From assembly GCA_963824885.1 (NCBI GenBank), contig CAWGQN010000005.1, positions 151,026 to 215,025 of the forward strand: DNA of 64,000 bases. The letters are read 5' to 3'. Shown one piece after another: positions 17,293 through 26,036 of the stretch. The position numbers were made by a program, and so were the translations under genes. The stretch comes from CAWGQN01 sp963824885 (GTDB taxonomy: Bacteria > Actinomycetota > Actinomycetes > Actinomycetales > Microbacteriaceae). The first letter of the stretch is position 1; every line of letters starts with the position of its first letter. The notes beneath the pieces were generated by a model that worked only from the letters and a program-made list of their open reading frames with translations, was not told the origin of the DNA and did not search any database.

Positions 17293-18446
17293 ATTCCACG
17301 ACACAATCACACCGACGCGCTGAAGACGCGGCAGATTCCGTCCTGATCGCGTTCGACGACGACACGCGGCGCAGTTTATTTCGACGCGTGAGCAGCAAGC
17401 AATCGTTCCAAATTTTCTTGGTCTTGGTCGCAATCCTGGTCGTGTTCACAATATTGGCCCCCGCGACGTTCGCCACGTGGGGGAACGTTCGCCAGATCGC
17501 TCTCAACGCGTCGATTCTTGCCATTCTTGCCGTCGGGATGACGTTCGTCATTATCACCGCGGGCATTGACCTTTCGATTGGCGCGGTCCTCGTATTTTCT
17601 GGTGTGGTCGCCGCGAAAACCATGATTGCGTTGGATGGCGAAGGGTGGGGAGTGGCGGCAATCGGCATTCTCGTGTCAGTCGGTTGTGGTGTCGCTTGGG
17701 GGCTTCTGAACGGGTTCCTCATTGCGAAGGCAAAAATTCCGCCACTCATTGTGACGCTTGGCACGCTCGGAATGGCGCTCGGTTTAGCCCTGATCATGAC
17801 GAGTGGCATCGACATTCGCGATGTTCCGGTCGTATTGGAGGATCACGTGGGGTACGGATTCGTTCTGGGTACCGTTCCAGTTATTACGGTGATCGCGGCC
17901 GTAGTCGTTATTGTGGGCGCGATTGTGCTTCACAGTACGCGGTTTGGTTTGCACACCTTTGCAATAGGTTCGAATGAGGAAGCTGCTCGGCGCGTCGGAA
18001 TCAAGGTTGGCGGCCACCTCATTGTCGTCTATGCACTATCGGGTGGACTCGCGGGAGCCGCCGGCATTTTGTCACTGTCTCAATTTGGCACGACCGCGAT
18101 TGGGGGCCAGTCCGCGACCAATCTCGCGGTCATTGCGGCCGTCGTGATTGGCGGCACATCGCTCTTTGGTGGTGTCGGGACGATTGCGGGCACGGTCATT
18201 GGGTTGTTTATCCCCGCGGTGCTTCAAGACGGCTTCGTGATTGTCGGGATTCAACCGTTTTGGCAGCAAGTCGCGGTCGGTGCCGTCCTGATTTTTGCGG
18301 TCTACGTTGACCAAGCCCGCCGCGCAGCTGCAGCGCGAGGAAACCGACCACACTTCTTTTCCAGATCCCTCGGACTGGGGAAGATAAACCACCCGAATCC
18401 AGATACGGCAGTTCTCACGAAAGGGAAGAATCTCAATGAGAAGTAA
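17289..18446 (+). CDS. Sugar ABC transporter permease (RbsC family)
   Basis: The 385-residue membrane protein has about ten hydrophobic spans between residues 38 and 345. RbsC-family markers are present: GMTFVIITAGIDLSIGAVL, GTLGMALGLALIMTSG, GSNEEAARRVGIKV and FGGVGTIAGTVIG. It forms the channel of the ribose/xylose/galactose-type importer. It overlaps the ATPase gene by four bases and the binding-protein gene by eleven. Confidence 0.93.
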   Translation: MNSTTQSHRRAEDAADSVLIAFDDDTRRSLFRRVSSKQSFQIFLVLVAILVVFTILAPATFATWGNVRQIALNASILAILAVGMTFVIITAGIDLSIGAVLVFSGVVAAKTMIALDGEGWGVAAIGILVSVGCGVAWGLLNGFLIAKAKIPPLIVTLGTLGMALGLALIMTSGIDIRDVPVVLEDHVGYGFVLGTVPVITVIAAVVVIVGAIVLHSTRFGLHTFAIGSNEEAARRVGIKVGGHLIVVYALSGGLAGAAGILSLSQFGTTAIGGQSATNLAVIAAVVIGGTSLFGGVGTIAGTVIGLFIPAVLQDGFVIVGIQPFWQQVAVGAVLIFAVYVDQARRAAAARGNRPHFFSRSLGLGKINHPNPDTAVLTKGKNLNEK

Positions 18447-19413
18447 ATCGATTCTCATCACTACTACGGCGGCACTTGGCGCCGCCGCGCTCGGGCTCTC
18501 CGGATGCTCGGGACAATCGACGACGGCCAATAACGCGAAGGCGAGAACGATTACGTTCGTTCCCGGTGTCATTGGCGACGAGTTTTACATCACAATGGAG
18601 TGCGGAATTAAAGAAAAGGCCAAGGAACTGGGCGCCGCGGTTGTGACGCAGGGGCCAGAAAAATCAGATCCGGCACTCCAACGAACGACGGTCGATCAGG
18701 TTGTCGCAGCGAAGCCCGACGGGATGTTGGTCGCTCCGGCTGACGTGACGGCGATGTCGGCGCCATTGAAGGCGGCGTCCGCGGCGGGGATCACAGTCGG
18801 CCTCGTTGACACGACGGTGAGTGACCCGTCGTTTGCCGCAACACAGGTCGCCTCGGACAACGTGGGCGGTGGAACCGAGGCATTCAAGGCGCTCGAGGCG
18901 CTCCTTCCCAACGGGGGCAAACTTCTTATTATTAGCCAAAAGCCGGGTATTTCGACTCTTGATTTGCGGGTCAAGGGCTTTGAAGAAGCCGCCAAGGCCA
19001 ATCCAAAGTTCGAGGTGCTCCCCGTCCAATTCAACGACAATGATCAGACAAAATCGGCGCAAATCGTTACGGCGACCCTGCAGCAACACCCTACCCTCGC
19101 GGGGATATTCGCGACAAACATCTTTGCCGCGGAGGGAGCGGGAACGGGTATTCGTCAAGCGGGCAAGGGCGGACAGGTCAAGGTCGCCGGTTTTGACGCG
19201 GGACCCAACCAGGTCAAGCAACTCAAAGACGGCACCGTGCAAGCCCTGATCGCGCAACAGCCCGCCGAAATCGGCTCGAAAGGGGTTGAGCAAATAATGA
19301 ATTCGCTCAACAACAAGCCCGTGACGAAAAACATCCAAACCTCGTTCAAGAGGCTCACGAGTGACAACATCGACACCGATGGCAAGGAATTTATTTACAA
19401 GTCACGCTGTTGA
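18436..19413 (+). CDS. Sugar-binding lipoprotein of the ABC transporter (RbsB-like)
   Basis: The 325-residue periplasmic-binding-protein-type receptor has a lipoprotein signal with a lipobox LGLSGC (Cys at about 24). It is a type I binding fold (Peripla_BP_4): VIGDEFYITMECGIKEKAKELG, KPDGMLVAPADVTAM, ASDNVGGGTEAFKAL, and FATNIFAAEGAGTG. A ribosome site AAGGGAAG lies inside the end of the permease gene. A strong terminator follows directly, closing the three-gene operon. Confidence 0.9.
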   Translation: MRSKSILITTTAALGAAALGLSGCSGQSTTANNAKARTITFVPGVIGDEFYITMECGIKEKAKELGAAVVTQGPEKSDPALQRTTVDQVVAAKPDGMLVAPADVTAMSAPLKAASAAGITVGLVDTTVSDPSFAATQVASDNVGGGTEAFKALEALLPNGGKLLIISQKPGISTLDLRVKGFEEAAKANPKFEVLPVQFNDNDQTKSAQIVTATLQQHPTLAGIFATNIFAAEGAGTGIRQAGKGGQVKVAGFDAGPNQVKQLKDGTVQALIAQQPAEIGSKGVEQIMNSLNNKPVTKNIQTSFKRLTSDNIDTDGKEFIYKSRC

Positions 19414-19417
19414 ATTT

Positions 19418-19464
19418 AAGACGTGGACGATCACCGATGCTGCATCGGTGATCGTCCACGTCTT
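19418..19464 (+). terminator. Strong palindromic terminator after the sugar ABC operon
   Basis: Two 23-base arms (AAGACGTGGACGATCACC and its complement) are perfectly complementary around a single central base. The RNA would form a stem of about 21 bp with a five-base loop. The right arm ends TCTT and a short A/T stretch follows. It sits four bases after the binding-protein stop. Confidence 0.85.
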
Positions 19465-19570
19465 TAACTCGTGACAAGGGCAGCGCAACTTTATTTTTTT
19501 GTTGCTTGGAGGTGTCTGAGAGCTTGCTCGAACCCCGTGACGCTCGGGGCGCGGAAGATATACTTGCCAC

Positions 19571-20140
19571 ATGGAACCCTGGCTCATTGCCCTCATTGTT
19601 GTTGTTGCCCTCGTTGTCATCGTTGGCATCTACTTATGGTCGACCTACAACTCGCTCGTCACCCTCAATGTTCGAGTCGAAGAGGCGTGGAGTGATATTA
19701 CGGTTCAGCTCAAGCGCCGGGCCGACCTGATTCCTAACCTGATCGATACGGTCAAGGGGTATGCGGCTCATGAGAAGGGCGTCTTCGAGAGTGTGACGAA
19801 GGCGCGCGCCGAGACGCTCTCGGCTCAAGGTCCCGCTGATGCGTCTGTTGCTGAAAACCACATGCAAGCGGCGCTCAAGAGTATTTTCGCGGTTGCCGAA
19901 GCGTACCCGCAGCTTCAGGCGAGTCAGAATTTTCTCCAGCTTCAAGCTGAGCTTGTTGACACAGAAGACAAGATCCAAGCGGCCCGTCGGTTCTATAACG
20001 GCGGTGTGCGCGAGCTCAACACCAAAATCAAGGTATTTCCCAACAACGTCTTCGCGCGGGGCCTCGGGTTTTCGGAGCGTGAGTTCTTCGAGGTCGCTGA
20101 TGCTGCCGCCATTGCGGAACCGCCGCGCGTTCAGTTCTAA
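19571..20140 (+). CDS. lemA: LemA family membrane protein
   Basis: The 189-residue protein has one N-terminal membrane span (about residues 5-24) and a long helical LemA domain. Markers are YNSLVTLNVRVEEAWSDI, LKRRADLIPNLIDTVKGYA, AYPQLQASQNFLQLQAEL and RRFYNGGVRELNTKI. LemA proteins have no agreed biochemical function; they are often beside htpX, as here, which suggests a shared role in membrane protein quality control. Confidence 0.94.
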   Translation: MEPWLIALIVVVALVVIVGIYLWSTYNSLVTLNVRVEEAWSDITVQLKRRADLIPNLIDTVKGYAAHEKGVFESVTKARAETLSAQGPADASVAENHMQAALKSIFAVAEAYPQLQASQNFLQLQAELVDTEDKIQAARRFYNGGVRELNTKIKVFPNNVFARGLGFSEREFFEVADAAAIAEPPRVQF

Positions 20141-20246
20141 GTGGAATGTGATGCCACGCCACGCGACGTCCAAGCGACTACTACTACCGACCGCGTAGCG
20201 CGGCGGGCACGCACCAAATTTTCTCTCCCGAGGACGAGCTCACACA

Positions 20247-21122
20247 ATGTATAGAGCGATAGCGAAGAACAAGCGCAACACGGTATTTATCGTCGTGTTC
20301 TTTCTCGCGATTATCGGCGGTCTGGGCTGGCTCGCGAGCTACATTTACGGCAACATGCAGATCGTTATTGTCACACTCGTTGTCGCATCGGGGTACGCAA
20401 TTCTGCAGTTCTTTCTCGCGAGCAGCCAAGCGCTCGCCGTGAGTGGGGCGGTGCCCATTGATAAGAGGGATAACCCGAGGCTCTATCGCATTGTAGAAAA
20501 CCTCTCGATTACCACGGGCACTCCCATGCCCAAGGTCTATCTCGTCGATGATCCCGCACCGAATGCGTTTGCGACGGGCCGCGATCCTCAACACGCGTCT
20601 GTTGCCGCGACGACCGGACTGCTTGACATTATGGATGACGCCGAACTAGAGGGTGTCATGGCGCACGAACTGGGGCACGTGCGCAATTACGACATTCGCG
20701 TCTCGATGATCGTTTTTGGGTTGGTCGTCGCGGTCGGTTTCATTGCCGACATGTTCCTCCGCATGGCGTTCTTTGGGCGAAACAACAACAGCAACGGCAA
20801 CCCGATCGTCATGGTTTTCGGCCTGGTCGCAATTCTTGTCGCGCCGCTCGTCGCAACGGTTGTGCAATTGGCGGTCTCGCGCCAGCGCGAATACTTGGCC
20901 GATGCGACCGGCGCGCTCACAACGCGGCACCCCGACGCGCTCGCGAGTGCTCTTGCCAAGCTCGGCCAATACGGGCGGCCCATGCAGCGCCAGAACTCGA
21001 GCATGTCTCACTTGTGGATTGCCGATCCTCTCAAGCCCGGCATCCTTGCCAAACTCTTTAGTACCCACCCGCCGATTCCGGACCGAATTGAACGCCTCCA
21101 CTCGATCGGTGGCCAGTTCTGA
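20247..21122 (+). CDS. htpX: HtpX-like M48 membrane metalloprotease
   Basis: The 291-residue zinc protease degrades damaged membrane proteins. It has two N-terminal spans (about residues 12-55), the zinc motif HELGH (about 138-142, in MAHELGHVRNYD), a further pair of spans (about 150-210) and the third ligand region SRQREYLADATGAL. The end has the STHPPIPDRIERL signature of the family. It follows lemA and is probably co-transcribed with it. Confidence 0.93.
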   Translation: MYRAIAKNKRNTVFIVVFFLAIIGGLGWLASYIYGNMQIVIVTLVVASGYAILQFFLASSQALAVSGAVPIDKRDNPRLYRIVENLSITTGTPMPKVYLVDDPAPNAFATGRDPQHASVAATTGLLDIMDDAELEGVMAHELGHVRNYDIRVSMIVFGLVVAVGFIADMFLRMAFFGRNNNSNGNPIVMVFGLVAILVAPLVATVVQLAVSRQREYLADATGALTTRHPDALASALAKLGQYGRPMQRQNSSMSHLWIADPLKPGILAKLFSTHPPIPDRIERLHSIGGQF

Positions 21123-21261
21123 GAACTCGGCTCACTGGCTCGGGTGGCGAGCGTTGTCGCGTGCACACACCGTAGCGCCACATCATCACGCTCACGCGTG
21201 TCGGCATATTCGCGGCTCTAGACTGATGCGATGACCGCGAGAGTTCAGACGAAGAGAACGA

Positions 21262-22503
21262 ATGCCTGAAAAATCTGCCGTCGCTCTCGATCTCGAGAGC
21301 ATTGAGAGGGCGCGCGAGATCGTTTCGCGCGTCTCGCGAGTCACGCCCATGGAAACGTCTCGGTATCTTTCGGACGTCGTCGGTTCGCCCGTCCATCTCA
21401 AGTGCGAAAATCTTCAGAGAACCGGATCATTCAAGATTCGGGGAGCGTACTACCGTTTGGCGCAATTAACGCCCGATGAACGGCGCAGCGGTGTCGTGGC
21501 CGCTTCCGCCGGAAATCACGCTCAAGGCGTCGCATTCGCCGCACGTGAGCTCGGCATTGGCGCAACAATCTTCATGCCGCACGGGGCCGCACTACCGAAG
21601 CTCCAAGCGACTCGAGACTACGGTGCCACGGTCGTCTTGAGTGGACACAACGTTGCCGAGGCTTTGGGCTTCGCGAGCGCGTTCGCCGAGTCAAACGGCG
21701 CTGTTCTGATTCCGCCATTCGACCACCGGGATGTGGTTATCGGACAGGGCACGCTCGGTCTCGAAGTTCTCGACCAGATCCCAGATCTTGAGACCGTGAT
21801 CGTGCCGGTTGGTGGGGGAGGTTTGATTTCCGGATTGGCAGCTGCCGTGAAAGAGTGCGCGCAGCGCGACGGACGCCGAATTCGCGTTGTTGGGGTTCAA
21901 TCGGAGAATTCCGCCGGTTATCCGGCGTCTATCGCGGCCGGGGAGCCCATCGACGTGCCGATGACCGGGACGATTGCCGACGGGATCGCCGTCAGCAAAC
22001 CCGGCGCTCTCAATTTTGAAATCGTCCGCGAAAACGTCGACGAAATTGTCACGGTCAGCGACGACGATACCGTGCGCGCACTCTTGGTTCTCCTCGAGCG
22101 AGCGAAGCTCGTTGTTGAACCCGCGGGTGCCGTCGGCGTGGCCGCGGTGCTCACGGGCGCGGTGCGGAATTCCGGCAAGACGGTCGTCATATTGAGTGGC
22201 GGAAACATTGATCCGCTCATGATGGAGCGTGTGATTGGTCGCGGACTTGCCGCGTCGGATCGCTATCTCAAGCTCAGCTTGATGTTGCCCGACCGACCCG
22301 GCCAACTTGCGCGAGCCGCCGACCTTATCGCCGAAGCCGATGCAAACGTTGTCGAGGTGCTGCACACTCGACACGGAAACGGCTTGCAAATCGGCGAGGT
22401 AGCGATTGAATTGAGCGTTGAAACGCGCGGGACAGAGCACGCCGATGCGGTTCTTCACACGCTTCGCGATGCCGGCTACGATCCGTACGTCTCGAGTTCC
22501 TAG
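21262..22503 (+). CDS. ilvA: Threonine ammonia-lyase, catabolic/short type with ACT-like domain
   Basis: The 413-residue PLP enzyme deaminates threonine to 2-oxobutanoate, the first step towards isoleucine. The PLP lysine is Lys58 in RTGSFKIRGAYY. The Gly-rich phosphate loop is VPVGGGGLISG (about 177-187), and SAGNHAQGVAFAARELG is present. A C-terminal ACT-like segment (from about residue 335, LSLMLPDRPGQLARAADLI) implies allosteric control. One ACT-like domain and about 400-410 residues is the usual actinobacterial form. Confidence 0.93.
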   Translation: MPEKSAVALDLESIERAREIVSRVSRVTPMETSRYLSDVVGSPVHLKCENLQRTGSFKIRGAYYRLAQLTPDERRSGVVAASAGNHAQGVAFAARELGIGATIFMPHGAALPKLQATRDYGATVVLSGHNVAEALGFASAFAESNGAVLIPPFDHRDVVIGQGTLGLEVLDQIPDLETVIVPVGGGGLISGLAAAVKECAQRDGRRIRVVGVQSENSAGYPASIAAGEPIDVPMTGTIADGIAVSKPGALNFEIVRENVDEIVTVSDDDTVRALLVLLERAKLVVEPAGAVGVAAVLTGAVRNSGKTVVILSGGNIDPLMMERVIGRGLAASDRYLKLSLMLPDRPGQLARAADLIAEADANVVEVLHTRHGNGLQIGEVAIELSVETRGTEHADAVLHTLRDAGYDPYVSSS

Positions 22504-22532
22504 CCGCTCGATCAGCGGTGTGTTTTGCGGTG

Positions 22533-23024
22533 CTACTGACCACCGTACGTTTCGACGTTTGTGACGGTGACAGCAATGTCTTTGCCGTTGGGAGCCGCGT
22601 ACGCGGTGTTCTGGCCCACCGCGAGACCGAGTATTGCACTGCCGAGCGGACTCGCCTCGCTGTAGACGGGAAGCTCGCTGTCGTTGGCAATTTCTCGATT
22701 GCCAATGAGGAACTTCGTTTCGTCTCCCGCGATTTTTGCGGTCACGACCGTGCCAGACTCGACAACTCCGTGGCTTTTTGGCGCTTCGCTCACTTGAGCG
22801 GTACGAAGCAGCTGTGTGAGCTGCCGAACGCGGGCCTCTTGTCGGCCCTGTTCGTCTTTTGCGGCGTGGTAGCCGCCATTCTCTTTGAGATCGCCCTCCT
22901 CGCGGGCCGCCTCGATGCGCTTCGCAATCTCATCGCGCGCACTCGTTGTGAGTTCTTCGAGTTCTCTCGAAAGACGATTGTATGCTTCTTGCGTCAGCCA
23001 CGTGACCGGTGATTCCTGAACCAT
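22533..23024 (-). CDS. greA: Transcription elongation factor GreA
   Basis: GreA rescues backtracked RNA polymerase by stimulating transcript cleavage. The 163-residue protein has the N-terminal coiled coil (about 10-75) with the acidic tip DLKENGGYHAAKDEQG and the C-terminal FKBP-like domain with SPLGSAILGLAVGQ. The length is normal. It is followed upstream by a terminator that separates it from the DUF4307 gene. Confidence 0.94.
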   Translation of the reverse strand: MVQESPVTWLTQEAYNRLSRELEELTTSARDEIAKRIEAAREEGDLKENGGYHAAKDEQGRQEARVRQLTQLLRTAQVSEAPKSHGVVESGTVVTAKIAGDETKFLIGNREIANDSELPVYSEASPLGSAILGLAVGQNTAYAAPNGKDIAVTVTNVETYGGQ

Positions 23025-23086
23025 GGTTCTCCCCGGAATAAATCGATACGGCGGATCCGTTTCGTGGATCTCTCGGAATAAAACGC

Positions 23087-23112
23087 ACGCCCCGACGAGT
23101 TCGTCAGGGCGT
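23087..23112 (-). terminator. Rho-independent terminator after the DUF4307 gene
   Basis: On the minus strand the arms ACGCCCTGACGA and TCGTCGGGGCGT pair (one G-U) around a tiny loop, and GCGTTTTATT follows. This gives a clear stem plus U-rich tail, 12 bases after the DUF4307 stop and before greA. Confidence 0.8.
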
Positions 23113-23123
23113 ATTGGCCCATA

Positions 23124-23525
23124 CTAGTTGAGCCAGCATCGGTAAATCAATCCCGTCGTGGCTCGCTCTGTAGTTCGCACCGTGTGCGTGAAATCGCGGC
23201 TTCGCTCGCTTGACGGCGGAAGAACGACGACCGACCATCCCACGATTGCGAATGACTGATTGAGCGCTTGAAGAGCGCAACTGATCGGTGTACCCGGGTC
23301 AGTTGACACGTGAAATGTCACGCTCACCGAGTGGGCGTCAACCACCGCGAAGGCCACGTCGGTCGTGGATATTCGGGATGCGGTTCCGTCGAGGCCACCC
23401 GAAATCACCCACGTCGCAACGCTGATCGCAAGGACCGCGGCGCTCGAGCTCACGAGCCATGCGGTGCGTCGATGACGTGATCGGGTGCGCCCGTATCGCG
23501 CATCGAGATCGTCGTTGTCGGTCAC
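23124..23525 (-). CDS. DUF4307 family membrane protein
   Basis: The 133-residue protein has a basic N-terminus (LDARYGRTRSRHRR), one membrane span (about residues 22-42) and an exported domain with two cysteines (SCALQAL and the C-terminal IYRCWLN). RYG near the start, the conserved Cys and the V-G-W region fit DUF4307, a family confined to actinobacteria and often beside greA. Its function is unknown. Confidence 0.85.
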   Translation of the reverse strand: MTDNDDLDARYGRTRSRHRRTAWLVSSSAAVLAISVATWVISGGLDGTASRISTTDVAFAVVDAHSVSVTFHVSTDPGTPISCALQALNQSFAIVGWSVVVLPPSSERSRDFTHTVRTTERATTGLIYRCWLN

Positions 23526-23602
23526 CGCGCGCTTCTTTCGATTAATCCCGTCTATTCTTGCTCCTAAAGGCTATTCGCTCACGGAGAGGAGGTGGTGTCG
23601 CC

Positions 23603-23890
23603 GTGCAATTGGGGCACGAACAAGCGCCGACGATCCCCCCCGCCGACCACGTCACTCCCGGAATTATCGGGTTCGTTGCGACGTTTCTGGTGGCCGCCGT
23701 GACCGTTGTTCTCGTTTTCGATATGGTGCGGCGCGTTCGCCGCGTTCGATACACCGCGGAGATTCGCGCTCGACTCGAGAAAGACGTCGGCGAGAGTGAT
23801 TCATCGGACCGTCGCGATGTCATAGACGGGGTGAACGACGACCAGCAAGATCGCCGTCCAGTGGCAAAGAAACGCGATGACAGTGAGTAA
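23603..23890 (+). CDS. Small membrane protein, hypothetical
   Basis: This 95-residue protein begins at GTG 23603, about ten bases after GAGAGGAGG. It has one span (about residues 22-45, GIIGFVATFLVAAVTVVLVFDMV) followed by a very basic stretch (RRVRRVRYTAEIRARLE) and an acidic, disordered tail. Its last 90 bases overlap the convergent hemolysin-III gene. A small protein of this shape is common at this place in related genomes; no function is known to me. Confidence 0.65.
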   Translation: MQLGHEQAPTIPPADHVTPGIIGFVATFLVAAVTVVLVFDMVRRVRRVRYTAEIRARLEKDVGESDSSDRRDVIDGVNDDQQDRRPVAKKRDDSE

Positions 23891-24535
23891 GTGGAACACC
23901 TCGTGGAAGCCGAAAACGCCCGGGACGGGGTTCGGTTTTTTGGCCGCGTAGAAAATGGCTCCGAGTGTGTACGCGGCGCCGCCAACGAACACGAGGATCA
24001 TCATCGCGACGTTTGAGGTCACGAGATCGCCGGTATACATGATCGCCCCCCACCCCAACAGCAAATACAGTGGCACATATAGCCAACGCGGGGCGCTAAT
24101 CCACGCGATCCGGAAACCGATTCCCAGGCCCGCTCCCGTCCACACGAATAGCAACAGAATCGCACCTTTGTCGGGTGGCAAAGCAAGAACCGCGATTGGT
24201 GTGTACGTTCCGGCTATGAGGAGAAAAATATTCGCGTGGTCAATGCGCTTCAAGACGATCTTGGTGCGCGGTTTCCACGCGATCCGATGGTAGAGGGCGG
24301 AGTTGCCGAAAAGCAGGATTGACGTCACGGTGAAAACCGCCGAACTCCACCGTGCCGGCGCACCATTCGCGAGAACGATTAAGACAATTCCTCCGGCAAC
24401 CGCAATCGGAAACGTGGCCGCGTGTATCCAGCCGCGCCAAGTCGGGTCATGCGCTTGTGCGGTCGAGCCCTCGAGCAGCGGAATATTGGGTACGTCGCGC
24501 GCGAGTGCACCGGGCGCGCTGCGGTTGGCTCTCAT
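23801..24535 (-). CDS. Hemolysin III / YqfA family (PAQR-like) membrane protein
   Basis: The 244-residue protein has seven hydrophobic spans. Family residues are visible: SALYHRIAW (Ser-His of the first metal site), LKRIDHANIFLLIAGTYTPIA (Asp-His) and GFHEVFHLLTVIAFLCHW (His-x3-His at the C-terminus), which form the zinc site of PAQR proteins. The name hemolysin is historical, and a membrane-lipid or stress role is more likely. It overlaps the convergent small membrane-protein gene at the 3' end. Confidence 0.9.
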   Translation of the reverse strand: MRANRSAPGALARDVPNIPLLEGSTAQAHDPTWRGWIHAATFPIAVAGGIVLIVLANGAPARWSSAVFTVTSILLFGNSALYHRIAWKPRTKIVLKRIDHANIFLLIAGTYTPIAVLALPPDKGAILLLFVWTGAGLGIGFRIAWISAPRWLYVPLYLLLGWGAIMYTGDLVTSNVAMMILVFVGGAAYTLGAIFYAAKKPNPVPGVFGFHEVFHLLTVIAFLCHWTAILLVVVHPVYDIATVR

Positions 24536-24615
24536 TCATTCACTGTACGGCAGCGTCGGGTGCCCCGCGGCCCCTCACGGTATCGTGCGCCGAATCGGTC
24601 GGCTAGCGTAGAAGT

Positions 24616-25401
24616 GTGTCAAAGCGTCGATCTCTCGAGGGCCGCGGACTCCTTTATCGTCTCTACGAGTATCGGCTCCGTCGGAGTCTCAACCCCGACG
24701 CGATGCCTCATCACGTTGCGATCATCGCTGACGGAAATCGTCGGTGGGCCAAGCAGCGATTGCTTGAGGGGGACTCACACGGCCACCGTGCGGGCGCGGC
24801 AAAATTCGGTGAGTTCCTCGAGTGGTGCGACGACCTAGGAGTAGGCGTTGTCACGGTGTATTTGCTCTCGACCGACAATCTCACCGGGAGGCCGCAAGCG
24901 GAACGCGACGAGCTTCTCGAAATCATTGGCAAACTCGCACACGAACTCTCGCACCGTCGCAATTGGCGGATCGAGCACGTCGGGTCGAACGCGGGTCTCC
25001 CGCCTCATCTCGTCACGATTCTCGATGCCGTAGAAGATCGGACCTCTGCGAACGACGGGCTCCACGTGAATCTTGCGGTCGGCTACGGCGGTCGCGCCGA
25101 GATCACGAACGCGATGCGCAAAATCATTGAGGCGCACGAACTCGCGGGCGGAACGATCGATCAGCTTGCCGAGCTCCTCACGCCCGACCTCATCGGTCAA
25201 AATCTCTATACGCGAGGCCAACCGGACCCCGATATTGTCATTCGAACGTCGGGCGAACAGCGCCTGAGCGACTTCATGTTGTGGCAGAGTGCGTACAGCG
25301 AAATCTATTTCGTTGAAGCGTTGTACCCGGACCTCCGCCGGGTCGATTTTCTTCGCGCTCTTCGCGCGTATTCGCACAGCGAACGGCGATTCGGAGAATA
25401 G
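24616..25401 (+). CDS. uppS: Isoprenyl (undecaprenyl/decaprenyl) diphosphate synthase
   Basis: The 261-residue cis-prenyltransferase builds the polyprenyl carrier lipid for cell-wall synthesis by adding isopentenyl units. Motifs are in order: HVAIIADGNRRWAKQ with the catalytic Asp (about residue 40), GHRAGAAKFGEFLEWC, VYLLSTDNLTGR, NLAVGYGGRAEI, and PDPDIVIRTSGEQRLSDFMLWQSAYSEIYF. The start is GTG. It lies back to back with the hemolysin III gene. Confidence 0.95.
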   Translation: MSKRRSLEGRGLLYRLYEYRLRRSLNPDAMPHHVAIIADGNRRWAKQRLLEGDSHGHRAGAAKFGEFLEWCDDLGVGVVTVYLLSTDNLTGRPQAERDELLEIIGKLAHELSHRRNWRIEHVGSNAGLPPHLVTILDAVEDRTSANDGLHVNLAVGYGGRAEITNAMRKIIEAHELAGGTIDQLAELLTPDLIGQNLYTRGQPDPDIVIRTSGEQRLSDFMLWQSAYSEIYFVEALYPDLRRVDFLRALRAYSHSERRFGE

Positions 25402-25469
25402 CAAGCGCGCGCGAGCCGAGTGTGTGGATAACCACTTCTCGCGGTGTCTCCCCTTGCTAGCGTGTCGCA

Positions 25470-26036
25470 ATGGACCACGTTCTCGGCCTTTGTTCCGTGC
25501 GAATGGCGGTCGGGACAATCGCCGCCGGATTTCTCGTTCTCGTGTCTGCCCGTGTGACCGGGCCGGATGTGCGAATCGCGGCGTTCGTCGCGGTTGCCAT
25601 GGCAACACCCGTGCTCGTCGCAATTGACATTACGGAGCGGCGCCTTCCGAATCGAATAGTTGGTGTGCTCGGCGCGGTCATTGTCGCGTGCGTTGCGCTC
25701 CGCACCCTGGTAGCCGCGCCCCGCGAGCTCGCAATCGGCGAGTTGGCAACCGCAATTGTTTCGGGCCTCGCCACGCTCGCCGCTTACGGAGGCCTCGCGC
25801 TCGCGGGTGGACTCGGCATGGGTGACGCAAAACTCGCGGGAGTTCTCGCGATTCTTCTCGGGAGTGTGAGCGCACGCGCGGCACTAGCCGCCGCGATCCT
25901 GCCGTTCTTATTTGCCGCCCCGCGAGCGCTCTCGCTCGTGTGGCGGCAAAAGACTCGGCGCGCATCAATCGCTTTTGGCCCGTGGCTGCTCGCCGGATTT
26001 TGGGCGTCTGCCGCGGCGTTCGCTCGCGTGCACTAA
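25470..26036 (+). CDS. Type IV prepilin peptidase-like A24 membrane protease
   Basis: The 188-residue membrane protein has about six spans and the two aspartate motifs of family A24: Asp in AIDITERRLPNRI (about residue 52) and GMGDAKLAG (Asp about 114). It lacks the N-terminal methyltransferase half of PilD, as is usual for actinobacterial stand-alone forms. It would cut leader peptides of pilin-like proteins (tad or type IV), but none is encoded in this window. It overlaps the fumC stop by four bases, convergently. Confidence 0.9.
   Translation: MDHVLGLCSVRMAVGTIAAGFLVLVSARVTGPDVRIAAFVAVAMATPVLVAIDITERRLPNRIVGVLGAVIVACVALRTLVAAPRELAIGELATAIVSGLATLAAYGGLALAGGLGMGDAKLAGVLAILLGSVSARAALAAAILPFLFAAPRALSLVWRQKTRRASIAFGPWLLAGFWASAAAFARVH

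Noticed and set aside
23801..24535. Hemolysin III gene as part of the toxin system
   Set aside because: It is a ubiquitous PAQR-like membrane protein, far from the toxin-like genes, and the hemolysin name is historical.
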